From positions 157,340-221,339 of the forward strand of contig WSYJ01000169.1 in NCBI GenBank assembly GCA_020186115.1: a DNA stretch of 64,000 bases. The letters run 5' to 3'. Origin of the DNA: Histomonas meleagridis (lineage: Eukaryota > Parabasalia > Tritrichomonadida > Dientamoebidae). Position 1 is the stretch's first letter, and every line of letters begins with the position of its first letter. The translations under genes and the position numbers were made by a program. The notes beneath the pieces were generated by a model, which was given only the letters and a program-made list of their open reading frames with translations, was not told where the DNA came from and made no database searches. This document shows positions 17,810-27,900 of the stretch, piece by piece.

Positions 17810-20680
17810 ATGCAGTCTTACAATGACACACCGTTTCAATTAAAAAGGGATCACCCAAAAAGGCAACATTTATGTACAGGTGCTCTCAAGGATGAAAGAG
17901 GGAAATACACCATTGAATATCGACCTGACTTCGCTTTATTCCATGAAGCAATAATGGAAGCAAAAGGCAAGCCCACGATTTTTGTTACATTTTTCGGATC
18001 ATATCAAACAGGGAAATCGTCAGCAATCAAAATGCTCACAGGTGATGGGGAAGTACAAATTGATATTGGTGACGGAATGCGAGAAACAACTTATGGTGCT
18101 TTTGTGTATGGCCCATATTCATACAACAAAATCCGGCAAAGATTTGGAGTTGAGATTATTCCAGAAGATGACACACAAATATTTTTTGTTGATACCGAAG
18201 GATGTAATGGTTTTAAAGCAGGTAGACCTGAATCAGCTGTTTATCTCTTGAGTCAACTCATTGCACCATATGCATCAATATCAAACGTCGTTATATCAAC
18301 TATTAAAGCAGGAGTTACAGCACCCGAAGTTGATTCGATGGAAACAATGTTTGAAATTATTAATATTATTCGCCAAGGTGTTGGTGTGGAAAGTGCACAT
18401 TTGTTAGGACTTGTTCCAAATGTCACCAATTATTTTCCCGAAAATTTTGTGGAAAAACAAAAACAAATTACAGAAACAATGCAAGAGAAATTCGATGACT
18501 TCCAATTCGGATCATTTAAATTTGATGAATTTATTCCACTTCCTATATTTGACACAGATCATGACATTTTAGAACAGAATGAAAGGTTTAACAATGCATT
18601 TTGTATATTTGCACAACGACTTATATATCATATTGACACTTCTCGTCAAAGTATGTTACTTGAAGCTGAAGGAATATTTGAAATGTTCAAGGTTTTAGCA
18701 GCGAGAACTGAAGAACAAAAACTTAGTGAAGTTGCATATGAAGCATTGAAAGAAACAAAAAAGAGTTCTGCATGGAAACTTTCCAAGAGAACTGTTGATA
18801 AAATTATTTCTGGAAAAAATGAGGAAATCAAGAAAATTGTTGCAGAATTCAAAGAAAAACTTAAAAATGATCAAATATTTGCAACTCCAATATTAGATAA
18901 AGATAAAATCATTAATGAAGCTCTCCAAGAACTTGATGAGAAATTACCCGAGTCTACGAAATCAGAGAAAGAAGTATATGATGAGTTTAAGTCAAGAATC
19001 CAAAGAGAAATTTCAACTGAATATAAGAAATTCGGTCGACTTATTAAAAAAATTAAAGCTAAACAATACACATTCATTAAAGATAAAATAGCTACATATA
19101 TAAATAATGCAAAACCTGTCATCTATACTAATATTCGAAACAATAAGTCAACATATGAAGATCACATCTTGAACATAGTTCAAAACGAAGCATTTACATT
19201 TATTAAAAATCAATTCTTAAGAGAGAGTAATGAAATATGTAAAGATGTTCAACAAAGAAATGCTGATATTGTAGATGATTTAATTGCAATATTTGAACCA
19301 TTAAAACTTGAAGAAGATATCAAAACAAAAGTTAAAGAACATATTATGAAAATTAAGTCACAAATTCGAAATGATTTTTTTCTTCAAGTTAAAGCAATAG
19401 TTGAAAACAACAAACAATCACAAATCAGAGAATTTAGTAATTATGCGCTAAATTTTATTAATTCGAAAACAAGTAACTTAAGAAGTAAGTTGGAAAATGG
19501 AAATCTTGAAGTAGCAGAAATAAATATTCATAGTGATTTTAGACAAATTGAAAATGAATGCAAGAGGTCACTTTTACGAATGTACACAGATAACACTAAT
19601 CAAGAAATTATTGGCCAAGTCGAAGCAAACATTAGTACATATCTAATGAAATCATTAAATAATTTCAAAGAATGTATTCAAGAAGCTAAAAGAGTCGAAA
19701 TGCAAAAACAACTTCTCAAACAAACTTTGGCTAAAACAATGTCCAATCGAATAAATGAATTAAAGCAAAAAGTTAAATCAAGTTCAGCAACAGATCCGAA
19801 TGATATTATTCCTAAGAATTCATTTGAAAACATAGAGAAAGAATGTTATCAAGAAATCAATAAAGCATTTCCTGATGGAAAAGAGAACAAAGAACTTATG
19901 AAATATTTAAATAATGAAATAATTTCAAAGAATAAAAATGAAATGGAAGCAATTGAGAATTTAAAGCAAACAACTGTCCAACAAAACATTAAAAATATTG
20001 TTAATAATCTCCAAAACAAAGCCAAATATTTGGTTGATCATATATATTATGAACTTACATCATCATGTAGAAATGATAAAAATTGCGTTGATATAACTTG
20101 TATAAAGTTTAATAATAAGTTTACAGGTTCAATTGAAACATTTAACTTTGAAACAACTGATAATAAATTTAAAGATTATATCATAAGAAGATGGAACAGA
20201 AAGATTAATAAAGTTTCAATTCCTAACGAAAGTAAGGCATCAGTTAATAGTTATTTCAAGGATTATCTTAAAAGAAAACTAAATGAAGCACAAGATACAA
20301 TTAAAAACATAATTTCCATAAATGAATACAATATAATTAAAAAGAATAAAATTGAAATTGATGAAGAAATGGAACAAATAAAACGACAATGTACTTCAAT
20401 AATTTGTAACAGTGATTCAGCAGATGCTTCAGAAATTGTCAATGGATTTAGCAATGAATTTAAACGCGAATGCAATAATATTAAAGAAAAAATTAATTCC
20501 ATTCCAAGCGAAAATATAAAGAATCAGTTAAATGATTATTTGGCTGGTCAAATTCAAAAATGTTCGAATCAGCTAATGAAAGAAGCTGAAGAAAAAGCTA
20601 AAAACGCAAGCTGGTGGAGAAAGGCTGTCAATATTTTAGGAAAAATTTGGGATAAAATAAAAGGATTCTTCGGGTTTTAA
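17810..20680 (+). CDS. Large GTPase of the GBP/atlastin/RHD3 type with C-terminal amphipathic tail
   Basis: 956 aa. The N-terminal GTPase domain has P-loop GSYQTGKS (63-70), switch Thr in RETT (91-94) and DTEG (128-131). This fits the dynamin-related GB1/RHD3 group, whose G3 is DTEG. A canonical G4 (NKxD or RD) is not evident; LVPNVTNY (about 201-208) sits where it would be expected. The rest (about 290-930) is a long charged helical stalk. The last 25 residues (SWWRKAVNILGKIWDKIKGF) form a Trp-rich amphipathic helix that could insert into a membrane; no true TM hairpin is seen, unlike atlastin. Family members remodel ER membranes or coat pathogens and vacuoles. Confidence 0.75.
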   Translation: MQSYNDTPFQLKRDHPKRQHLCTGALKDERGKYTIEYRPDFALFHEAIMEAKGKPTIFVTFFGSYQTGKSSAIKMLTGDGEVQIDIGDGMRETTYGAFVYGPYSYNKIRQRFGVEIIPEDDTQIFFVDTEGCNGFKAGRPESAVYLLSQLIAPYASISNVVISTIKAGVTAPEVDSMETMFEIINIIRQGVGVESAHLLGLVPNVTNYFPENFVEKQKQITETMQEKFDDFQFGSFKFDEFIPLPIFDTDHDILEQNERFNNAFCIFAQRLIYHIDTSRQSMLLEAEGIFEMFKVLAARTEEQKLSEVAYEALKETKKSSAWKLSKRTVDKIISGKNEEIKKIVAEFKEKLKNDQIFATPILDKDKIINEALQELDEKLPESTKSEKEVYDEFKSRIQREISTEYKKFGRLIKKIKAKQYTFIKDKIATYINNAKPVIYTNIRNNKSTYEDHILNIVQNEAFTFIKNQFLRESNEICKDVQQRNADIVDDLIAIFEPLKLEEDIKTKVKEHIMKIKSQIRNDFFLQVKAIVENNKQSQIREFSNYALNFINSKTSNLRSKLENGNLEVAEINIHSDFRQIENECKRSLLRMYTDNTNQEIIGQVEANISTYLMKSLNNFKECIQEAKRVEMQKQLLKQTLAKTMSNRINELKQKVKSSSATDPNDIIPKNSFENIEKECYQEINKAFPDGKENKELMKYLNNEIISKNKNEMEAIENLKQTTVQQNIKNIVNNLQNKAKYLVDHIYYELTSSCRNDKNCVDITCIKFNNKFTGSIETFNFETTDNKFKDYIIRRWNRKINKVSIPNESKASVNSYFKDYLKRKLNEAQDTIKNIISINEYNIIKKNKIEIDEEMEQIKRQCTSIICNSDSADASEIVNGFSNEFKRECNNIKEKINSIPSENIKNQLNDYLAGQIQKCSNQLMKEAEEKAKNASWWRKAVNILGKIWDKIKGFFGF

Positions 20681-21076
20681 GTCAATAATCACTAAAAACC
20701 AAATGAAATTTTTGATTTTTTTTAAAAAAGACATCGTTTGTGTTATCAGTAAAGAAATTTTAAATTGTAAAATTATTGTGAAAAATGGGATTATCATTTA
20801 AAGCAATTGAAATCTTTTTTGTTTCAGTAAGAAGGATATACATCTTATTCCTGTGCTAGTTACGAAAAATTGATAATAAGAAATTGTTTACTTATTAAAT
20901 TGGAGGCAATAAAAAATGACAAATCATTTAAAAAAAAACTTTATGAGTTTTATTATTGCAATAATGAAGCAAACTCCATCATGGAGTGCGAAGATAAACA
21001 GTTACAATGTCAAAAGCCATTTTTCAACAGCTGTTAATAAAATAAAGTTTTGCAAATATAAAAGTGGCATTTTCAA
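20681..21076. other. Intergenic, no feature seen
   Basis: AT-rich. No in-frame ATG links to the next ORF: TAA at 21059-21061 closes the upstream frame. Confidence 0.5.
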
Positions 21077-22024
21077 TTGATCTGCGATATAACATCTTTA
21101 AGGTTATCTGAAAATGCAGCAAGCATTGCAATTTCATTAAAGCACTCATTTAACATATATTCCACGCAGCCTCTTCAAAGGAGGTATCTAAAAGATTTTG
21201 TTAATTACAAAATAACAAATGTTTCGCCACTTTCAGATGGGACTACAGTTGCCTTTTCTACAACTCAAATTTCTGGTGGCCTTGATCAAAAGGTCTATAT
21301 TTGCAATAATCAATTTGGGGAAAATACCCAAATAAAAGCGCTAAATTTCAATGAAGAAATTCTTTCACTATATCTTACATCACGTTATCTTTTGACAATA
21401 CAGCATAGTTCTGTCTTAATATATGACATTGAAAATCGAATTGTTGTTCTTGATCAATCGACTTACAATAATCCCAATGGAGCTGGCGACATTGTTACTC
21501 AAGGTGACAATTACACCGTTGCCATCTGTGGCTCTGATCCATGCACTGTTTACATTTCGGAGCTTACAAATAATTCAACGCCAATAATTTTCAAAGCACA
21601 TGAACATCCAATATTTTCCATGAAATTTTCACCAGATGGTTCTCTTATATCCACGGTAAGTGAGAAAGGGACTTTGATTCGTATATTTGATACAATTTGT
21701 GGAACACAATTAAGTGTTTTTCGTAGAGGATCTATGCCATCCAAAGTCATGTCAATGTGTTTTTCACCCGATAATCGTTCACTTGTTGTTGTTAGCGAAA
21801 GTGGAACTGTTCATTTATTTGAAGCAGATGTACGAAATGGTTCACAACAAGATCCTCCGCGTGCAGTGGCAAAGCTAAAAATAGAAAAAGCGGATATGAT
21901 TGATTCCGCTTTTATAAGTGATACAGAAATGATAATTGTTGCATCATCTGGCTATATGTACAATTTGGAAATAAGAGAAAAAACCATCAAACAAAAAAAC
22001 AGAGTTTTTATTTTATTACATTAA
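21077..22024 (+). CDS. PROPPIN WD40 protein (Atg18/WIPI family)
   Basis: 315 aa from TTG. The diagnostic PROPPIN motif is present: GTLIRIFDT followed by FRRG (215-218) and CFSPDNRSLVVVSESGTVHLF. The two Arg of FRRG bind PI3P or PI(3,5)P2 on endosomes and autophagosomes. The N-terminal strand SLRLSENAASIAIS then FNIYSTQPL fits the usual start of the family, so little is missing. There is no in-frame ATG between the upstream stop (21059) and this region, so translation may start at a near-cognate TTG, from a spliced upstream exon, or the ATG has been lost. The protein is slightly short for seven blades. Confidence 0.8.
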   Translation: MICDITSLRLSENAASIAISLKHSFNIYSTQPLQRRYLKDFVNYKITNVSPLSDGTTVAFSTTQISGGLDQKVYICNNQFGENTQIKALNFNEEILSLYLTSRYLLTIQHSSVLIYDIENRIVVLDQSTYNNPNGAGDIVTQGDNYTVAICGSDPCTVYISELTNNSTPIIFKAHEHPIFSMKFSPDGSLISTVSEKGTLIRIFDTICGTQLSVFRRGSMPSKVMSMCFSPDNRSLVVVSESGTVHLFEADVRNGSQQDPPRAVAKLKIEKADMIDSAFISDTEMIIVASSGYMYNLEIREKTIKQKNRVFILLH

Positions 22025-22432
22025 ATGTTTTTTTTTTTTTCAAAAAGCTCTTCTGTTAAGAAAAGCAAATTATAAATAAAATGACCAAAAATTAGTTAAA
22101 TTTAATAAAATTTTTGTAAAACAAAATATTTTTTTATATAACTCAAAAATAACAGACAATGTTCAGAAGATACTTCTTAAAATGAAAATAAAATAAGTTA
22201 AAACAACATAAAATGTTGTATTTGATCAGGTGAAGTGAGATTTATCGTAAATTCATAACTCATGTAAAATTCTGATTTTCCACTTTTTCGGAGGAGAAAA
22301 GGCCTTTTCCTGAATACAACAAGTTTACAACCCAATAAATTTCAATTCAAAAAAGCGTAACATTTGTAAAGTTAGCACTTTTTTACCTGCGCTTGTAGCA
22401 TAAACTTATCAAAAATTGAATGGGCATTTTAT

Positions 22433-22439
22433 TCATTCC
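22433..22439 (+). promoter_or_regulatory. Initiator element (TCATTCC) before the second ATG of the nitroreductase
   Basis: TCATTCC matches TCAYW and lies 8 nt before the ATG at 22441. A transcript starting here would exclude the ATG at 22420. Confidence 0.5.
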
Positions 22440-22440
22440 G

Positions 22441-22995
22441 ATGGCGTTGAATGCTTTGATCACACGACGAACAATACGTCAGTACCAACCAGACTACATA
22501 ATTCCGGAAGCTGAATTGAAAGCAATTTGTAATGCAGCAATTCTTTCACCAACAGGATTTGATTCACAAGATATTGATCTTCTTGCTGTTACTGATAGAA
22601 AAAAAATAGACGAAATTTCCAAAATAACATTGGACACAATTGGTAAAGAGGGTCGCGATAGTTTTATGAAGAGGGTTGATTCAATGAAGATTAAAAATCC
22701 TGTTACAGGTGATGCAGGATGTCTAATTTGTCTTTTGAAGAATGAGCGATCCTCTCCTATGCATACACCAGTTCATGAAGGTATTGTTGAAATGTCAATA
22801 ATGATAGCTGCTCGCGAATTTGGCTTGCAATCAATGGTTCTTGGCTGTCTCAAAGGCGCTGACATGAGAGCAATGGAAAAAGTTCTTGGCATTGAATCAG
22901 GCCGCTTACTTGTTGGCGTTGTTATTGGTAAACCAATCGACAAACCTGTCTTCATTCCAAAGAAGCTTAAAGCTAAAATTTCATATCTAAGCTAA
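22441..22995 (+). CDS. Nitroreductase-family FMN oxidoreductase
   Basis: 184 aa from 22441 (191 from the ATG at 22420). I prefer 22441 because an Inr lies between the two and the family starts with the segment 'LITRRTIRQY'. That Arg-rich segment binds FMN phosphate. Also typical are the central AILSPTGFDSQDIDLLAVTD, GLQSMVLGC and the C-terminal LLVGVVIGKP. Such enzymes reduce nitro compounds or quinones with NAD(P)H. Trichomonad homologues are discussed in metronidazole activation or detoxification; its role here is unknown. No signal peptide or hydrogenosomal presequence is obvious. Confidence 0.88.
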   Translation: MALNALITRRTIRQYQPDYIIPEAELKAICNAAILSPTGFDSQDIDLLAVTDRKKIDEISKITLDTIGKEGRDSFMKRVDSMKIKNPVTGDAGCLICLLKNERSSPMHTPVHEGIVEMSIMIAAREFGLQSMVLGCLKGADMRAMEKVLGIESGRLLVGVVIGKPIDKPVFIPKKLKAKISYLS

Positions 22996-23250
22996 ACATC
23001 AAATCATGATTTAATTTTTATGATAGAAGTGAATTTAATAACTTGCCCCATTGATCTGGTGCAACATATTAATGAAAAATAAAACGATCAAATATATGTT
23101 CAAAAAGTTATAAATGACCATAAGGAACGATTAATATTGGTTGAAAATGTTAAAATAATCAAAATAACCATCGATCAAAATAAATTCAAAAATCGGGTAT
23201 TTGGCAAAATATAAAGTGAGTAAAATTTTGGCATATTTATTTATCCATTA

Positions 23251-24708
23251 ATGGAGAATTACGAAATTACCAAAACATTAGGAAATGGGGGTAATGGCAC
23301 CGTCTATCTTGCAAAGCATAAAGGTACTATTTGCGCAATTAAAAAAATTGACGCATCACCAGAGCTTCTAAACATGCTCAAGAAAGAACCCAATATCCTA
23401 AGAATTTTAAATCACCCATTTATTATTAAGTATATTGATTGTTTTGAAAAAAAAGATAACATTGGATTAACTACAATTTGGATTGTAATGGAGTATGCAG
23501 ATGGAGGGGATTTAGCTGAAAAAATAAAAAGCTTCAAGGAATCAAAAAAGATAATGTCAGAAGATAGCATTTTGGATTATTTTGTCCAAATAGCACTTGC
23601 AATTAAATATCTTCATGACAGAAAAATTATTCATCGTGACCTAAAACCCAAGAACATTTTTTTAACTAAGGATAATACTATTAAGTTAGGAGATTTTGGG
23701 ATCGTTCAAATTCTTGAAAATACAAATCAATTATGTCAAACATTTGCCGGCACTATTAATTATATGTCACCAGAAATTGTCAGCAAAGGGAGCTATAGTT
23801 TTAAGACCGATATATGGTCACTTGGTTGCATTCTTTATGAAATGTGCACATTACAATCTGTGTTTCCATCGGAGTCCCCAAGAATTTTTGATCGAATCAA
23901 TGAAGGCAAATATGTTCCAATTCCACCAGATCGATATAGCCCAGAAATATATGATCTTGTTAAAAAAATGCTTTCGGTAGATCCAACCCAACGACCAACG
24001 ATTTATGATATACTTTCGAAACCATTTATCCAACAAAGAATTCATTCCCTTCTCAAGCGAGGCATTATTGACCCAGAATTTTTGAAATCGGAAATGGACC
24101 ATACAATTTTCCATGGGTTTACACCTATGCTAGACCCTCCAAATGATAAATTTCATATGAGGATTTTATTTGTTGGATATCATTGCGTAGGTAAAACGGC
24201 ATTAATCGAACGTTTCATCTCTGGTGAGTTTAATGCTAAAACATTAGCGACAATTGCACCGACATATTATCGAAAGAAAATGAAAGTTGATTCATATTTA
24301 TTCGATTTTGAAGTTTGTGATACATCTTCACAAAATACTTATCCGAACTTTAAAAATATGCAAATTAATGGCGTAAATGCTTATGTTATAATTTTCTCTG
24401 TTTGTGATCGAGGTTCATTTAATGATATCAAAAAATGTTATCAAGAAATAATTGAAATGGATAAAAACGCAATAGTTTTCTTATGCGGTAATCAATGCGA
24501 TCTTAAGGAGAAAAGAACAATTTCAATCAATGAAGGAAAAAATTTGGCAAAAGCTCTTAACATTGAACATGAATACTTCGAAACAAGTGCATTGACTGGG
24601 GAAAAAGTTGACACTATGTTCGACGCAATTGCAAGGAAATATTTAATGCAACTGAAGAAAAATTATGATATGAAAGAAGAAGAACCTTCATTATGCACAG
24701 TATATTAA
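23251..24708 (+). CDS. NEK-like protein kinase fused to a Ras/Rab-like small GTPase domain
   Basis: 485 aa in one frame. Kinase (about 4-260): GNGGNGTV loop, Lys31, HRDLKPKN (128-135), DFG (148-150), SPE and DIWSLGCILYE. The sequence (HPFIIKYIDCF, a GTINYMSPE activation loop) is closest to the NEK family. GTPase (about 303-470): G1 GYHCVGKT (309-316), switch Thr within TIAPTYY, G3 DTSSQ (357-361, normally DTAGQ), G4 NQCD (414-417, normally NKxD) and G5 TSAL (445-448). The C-terminus CTVY is CaaX-like and might be prenylated. A membrane-anchored kinase governed by its own GTPase switch is the simplest inference; the changed G3 and G4 may alter hydrolysis or specificity. Confidence 0.92.
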   Translation: MENYEITKTLGNGGNGTVYLAKHKGTICAIKKIDASPELLNMLKKEPNILRILNHPFIIKYIDCFEKKDNIGLTTIWIVMEYADGGDLAEKIKSFKESKKIMSEDSILDYFVQIALAIKYLHDRKIIHRDLKPKNIFLTKDNTIKLGDFGIVQILENTNQLCQTFAGTINYMSPEIVSKGSYSFKTDIWSLGCILYEMCTLQSVFPSESPRIFDRINEGKYVPIPPDRYSPEIYDLVKKMLSVDPTQRPTIYDILSKPFIQQRIHSLLKRGIIDPEFLKSEMDHTIFHGFTPMLDPPNDKFHMRILFVGYHCVGKTALIERFISGEFNAKTLATIAPTYYRKKMKVDSYLFDFEVCDTSSQNTYPNFKNMQINGVNAYVIIFSVCDRGSFNDIKKCYQEIIEMDKNAIVFLCGNQCDLKEKRTISINEGKNLAKALNIEHEYFETSALTGEKVDTMFDAIARKYLMQLKKNYDMKEEEPSLCTVY

Positions 24709-24946
24709 TCGAATGGACGTTATAATAAAAAAAATTTAAAAAAAATTAATTTAATTTTAAAAATAGACGTTAACAGATTACAATGATTTTAGTCTATTTT
24801 TACAAAATCTTGTTGGAACTCCACAAGAATAAAATAAGGATTCGCATAAAAAAAAATACATAAAATCATAAGATATTTGATACTTTTTATGCATATATAT
24901 GACATCAAGTTAAACTTAATAGGAAAAATTACAATGAATTTATTCT

Positions 24947-27900
24947 TTACTTAAGAAGTTCTTCTGGGATAGAATCATATGTTAAGCTGTCTGGATTGAC
25001 TGGTGGCGTGCCATATGTTTGGATAAGGATTGCTACGTTCAAAACGCCGCCCTTCTTGAATCCAGAGAGTGGCGTTGTTCTGTACCATCCGATTAATGGT
25101 CTTCCGATTTGGAGGTCCTTTAGTGGGAGCTTGAGTTCAGCGAAAACTTTATCGAATTTAGGATTCTTGTCTGCAAGTCTCAACACAAGGACATCCTTTG
25201 ATTGATCTGTTAAGTAAAGATTGAAACTTTCGAACCATTGAGGTGATTGTGTATCTCCCTTAGTTCTTGTAGTTTGATACCTTATATCATTTTCAAGTTG
25301 TATTCTGCAATATGTATCATTCTTTGATAATTTATCTACACGTGGACAGTTAACGGCCTCCACAACGATAACTTGTAAACTTAACGGTTCGAACGGTTGT
25401 GGCACAAACGGTTTCTGCATTGGGAATGTCAAATGCGAAATAATGTGAATTTCACCCTTGTTACCTGAGAATTGATATCTTTCATCAGAAACGGCTCCGA
25501 ATTTGATGTTAATTAATGGTATCATTGCTTTAGCAACATTCTTATCTTCTTTATCAGGTACATGTTCCATTAATTGGATCTTCACTTCATCGGTATTCAA
25601 ACTGATAACGTTCAACGACATCATATCGTTAAATTGACCGTTTGAGGCAATTCTTGTCATGAATTTCTTTGAATTCTTTTGTTTTCTGAGTTTTACAATG
25701 CAATATGACATTCTATTGTTCTCCATTATAATTCTTGATCCTTCAAGTATATGTAAATGAACTTGCATTTCTGGTGCTTCTGTAGGCATTAATGGTATAG
25801 CATTAAATGCTTGAGCTCCAACAGTAGTAATTTGATATTGTAATTTAACAGAACCATAAACACCAAAACTAACATCATTATCATAAACATTATTAAATTC
25901 CATTCCATTTAAGTCGATTAAAATCGGCTCTGTAACTTTTGTATCTTTCTTTTTCATTGAATGATTCATTAAACATAATTGTAATTTGTTTTCGATTGGT
26001 GCCATTAAGAAGTGGAAGTCATCAGCTATTTGATTTCTAATTGAAGAACATTGTGGAATTATGTCTCCTTTAACTTGCATCATTATATAAGGCTCGTCAA
26101 GTTCTTTAATTGGTTGTTGTGTAATTGCTCTAACATTAAGCATAAGAGGAACAAATGGATCATTAACAAATGACATCTTTCCTGGCGCTGCCAAATGTGT
26201 AATAAGATGAATTTGACCTGCTTTAGAGAATCCTTTAGCAGGAGTTAATATATAAGTTTTATCTTCTGGTACACCACATGCTAAAATATTAATTGGTAAT
26301 TCGATATAACCAATTAAATCATCTTTAGAAGCTGTGTCATGATCATAAACAGATATTTTAACTGAATCTGTTGCATATCCATTGATTTCGATATTAAAGT
26401 ATTGATTCCATTTAGGATTCTTTGAGTTATCAATTGTTCGTGTCTTGAATTTCTTACCTGATAATGTTTCGATTGTACAATATGCATCTGATGCATTACC
26501 ACCTGAATCTTTACTTGCAATATTAATTCCTTCGATAACTTTAATGTATAATGTTAAATTAGGATTCATCATTTGGATAACTTCTTCTCTAAAGTCTAAG
26601 AATGGTTCTGTTCCATATGGTACTACTTGTAAACGAATATTAATTTTATCTTTGTTATTATCCATTGTATACCAATCAGAATAAGTTTTACCAATTTGGA
26701 ATTCACTAAGTTTAAAGCTTTTCTCTGATATAAGTCGTGTTGTAGGTGGTGCATAATCTCTAAGTTCTAATGTTAATAAATCTAATTGTGGATCATTTAA
26801 TAAAACAGTAAATGTTTCATACCATTGTGGTGCTGAAGTATCTGATAAATATCGTGTTTTAACAGATGTTAATGTAATACCATTTAATTTAGCATGAACT
26901 AATGGATCATATTTAGACACTACATCTGATGCACGTTTCTCTAAAATAGCTTCATTAATCTTAAGATGTAATTGATATAATTGTAATGGATGTGGTACAA
27001 ATGGTACCATTCCTGGTCCTGTTATATGAGATCTAATATGAACTTTACCTTGTTTAAGATTATACCATTTATCTTCGATTTGTCCATTAGATAATGATTT
27101 GGTTGGTATTATAATTTCACCAATTTTTTCATCTTTTGTAACAACATCATAATCTCGAATTGTGATCTTAGCAACATCATCATCAAGACATTGAATTGGG
27201 ATATGTGAAACATAATTCCATTGTGGATTTAATGTTTTACGTATTACTGGTGAATAAAGTTTAGTGTTCTTACGATGTCTAAGTTTAATTTCACAATATG
27301 GATCAGATGAACGATTTACATCACAGACTGGTAAATTAACAGCTTCGATTAAATGCAAATGTAACATTAATTTCTCAAATACTTGTGGTGGTGGTGGTTG
27401 TCCAAATTGATAATCAATAAATGCTTCTTGACCCATATTTAATATTTGACCGAAACATTTAACTTTATCATTAGATAAATCAGTGATTTGACCAAATTGC
27501 ATTTTATCGATTGGAATAATTGTATCGAATACTTTCTTAGGCTCTTTCTTTTCTTTTAATGGACGAGGGATTTCATAAGCAGTTAATAAAAGTTTATCCT
27601 TTGAAGTATCTGTAAGGAAAATCGGGAAGTTCTCTTCCCAAATTTGTATTGGTTGATTAATTGTAGAAACACCATAAATATCTTTCTTAAGTTGTACATG
27701 GAAGAACATATCGTTTTCTGTTTCTTTAGGATCTACCATACTTGATAAATGGAAATGTAACATTAATGGTTTGAATAATTTCTCAATAAATGGTGTTTCA
27801 TTTGCTGCTGTTAATTGATATCTAATTTGAACTTCGCCTCTTTTATCTGCATGACCAGGTTTATAATGATATAAGTCGACCCATTTAGAATAAACTTTAC

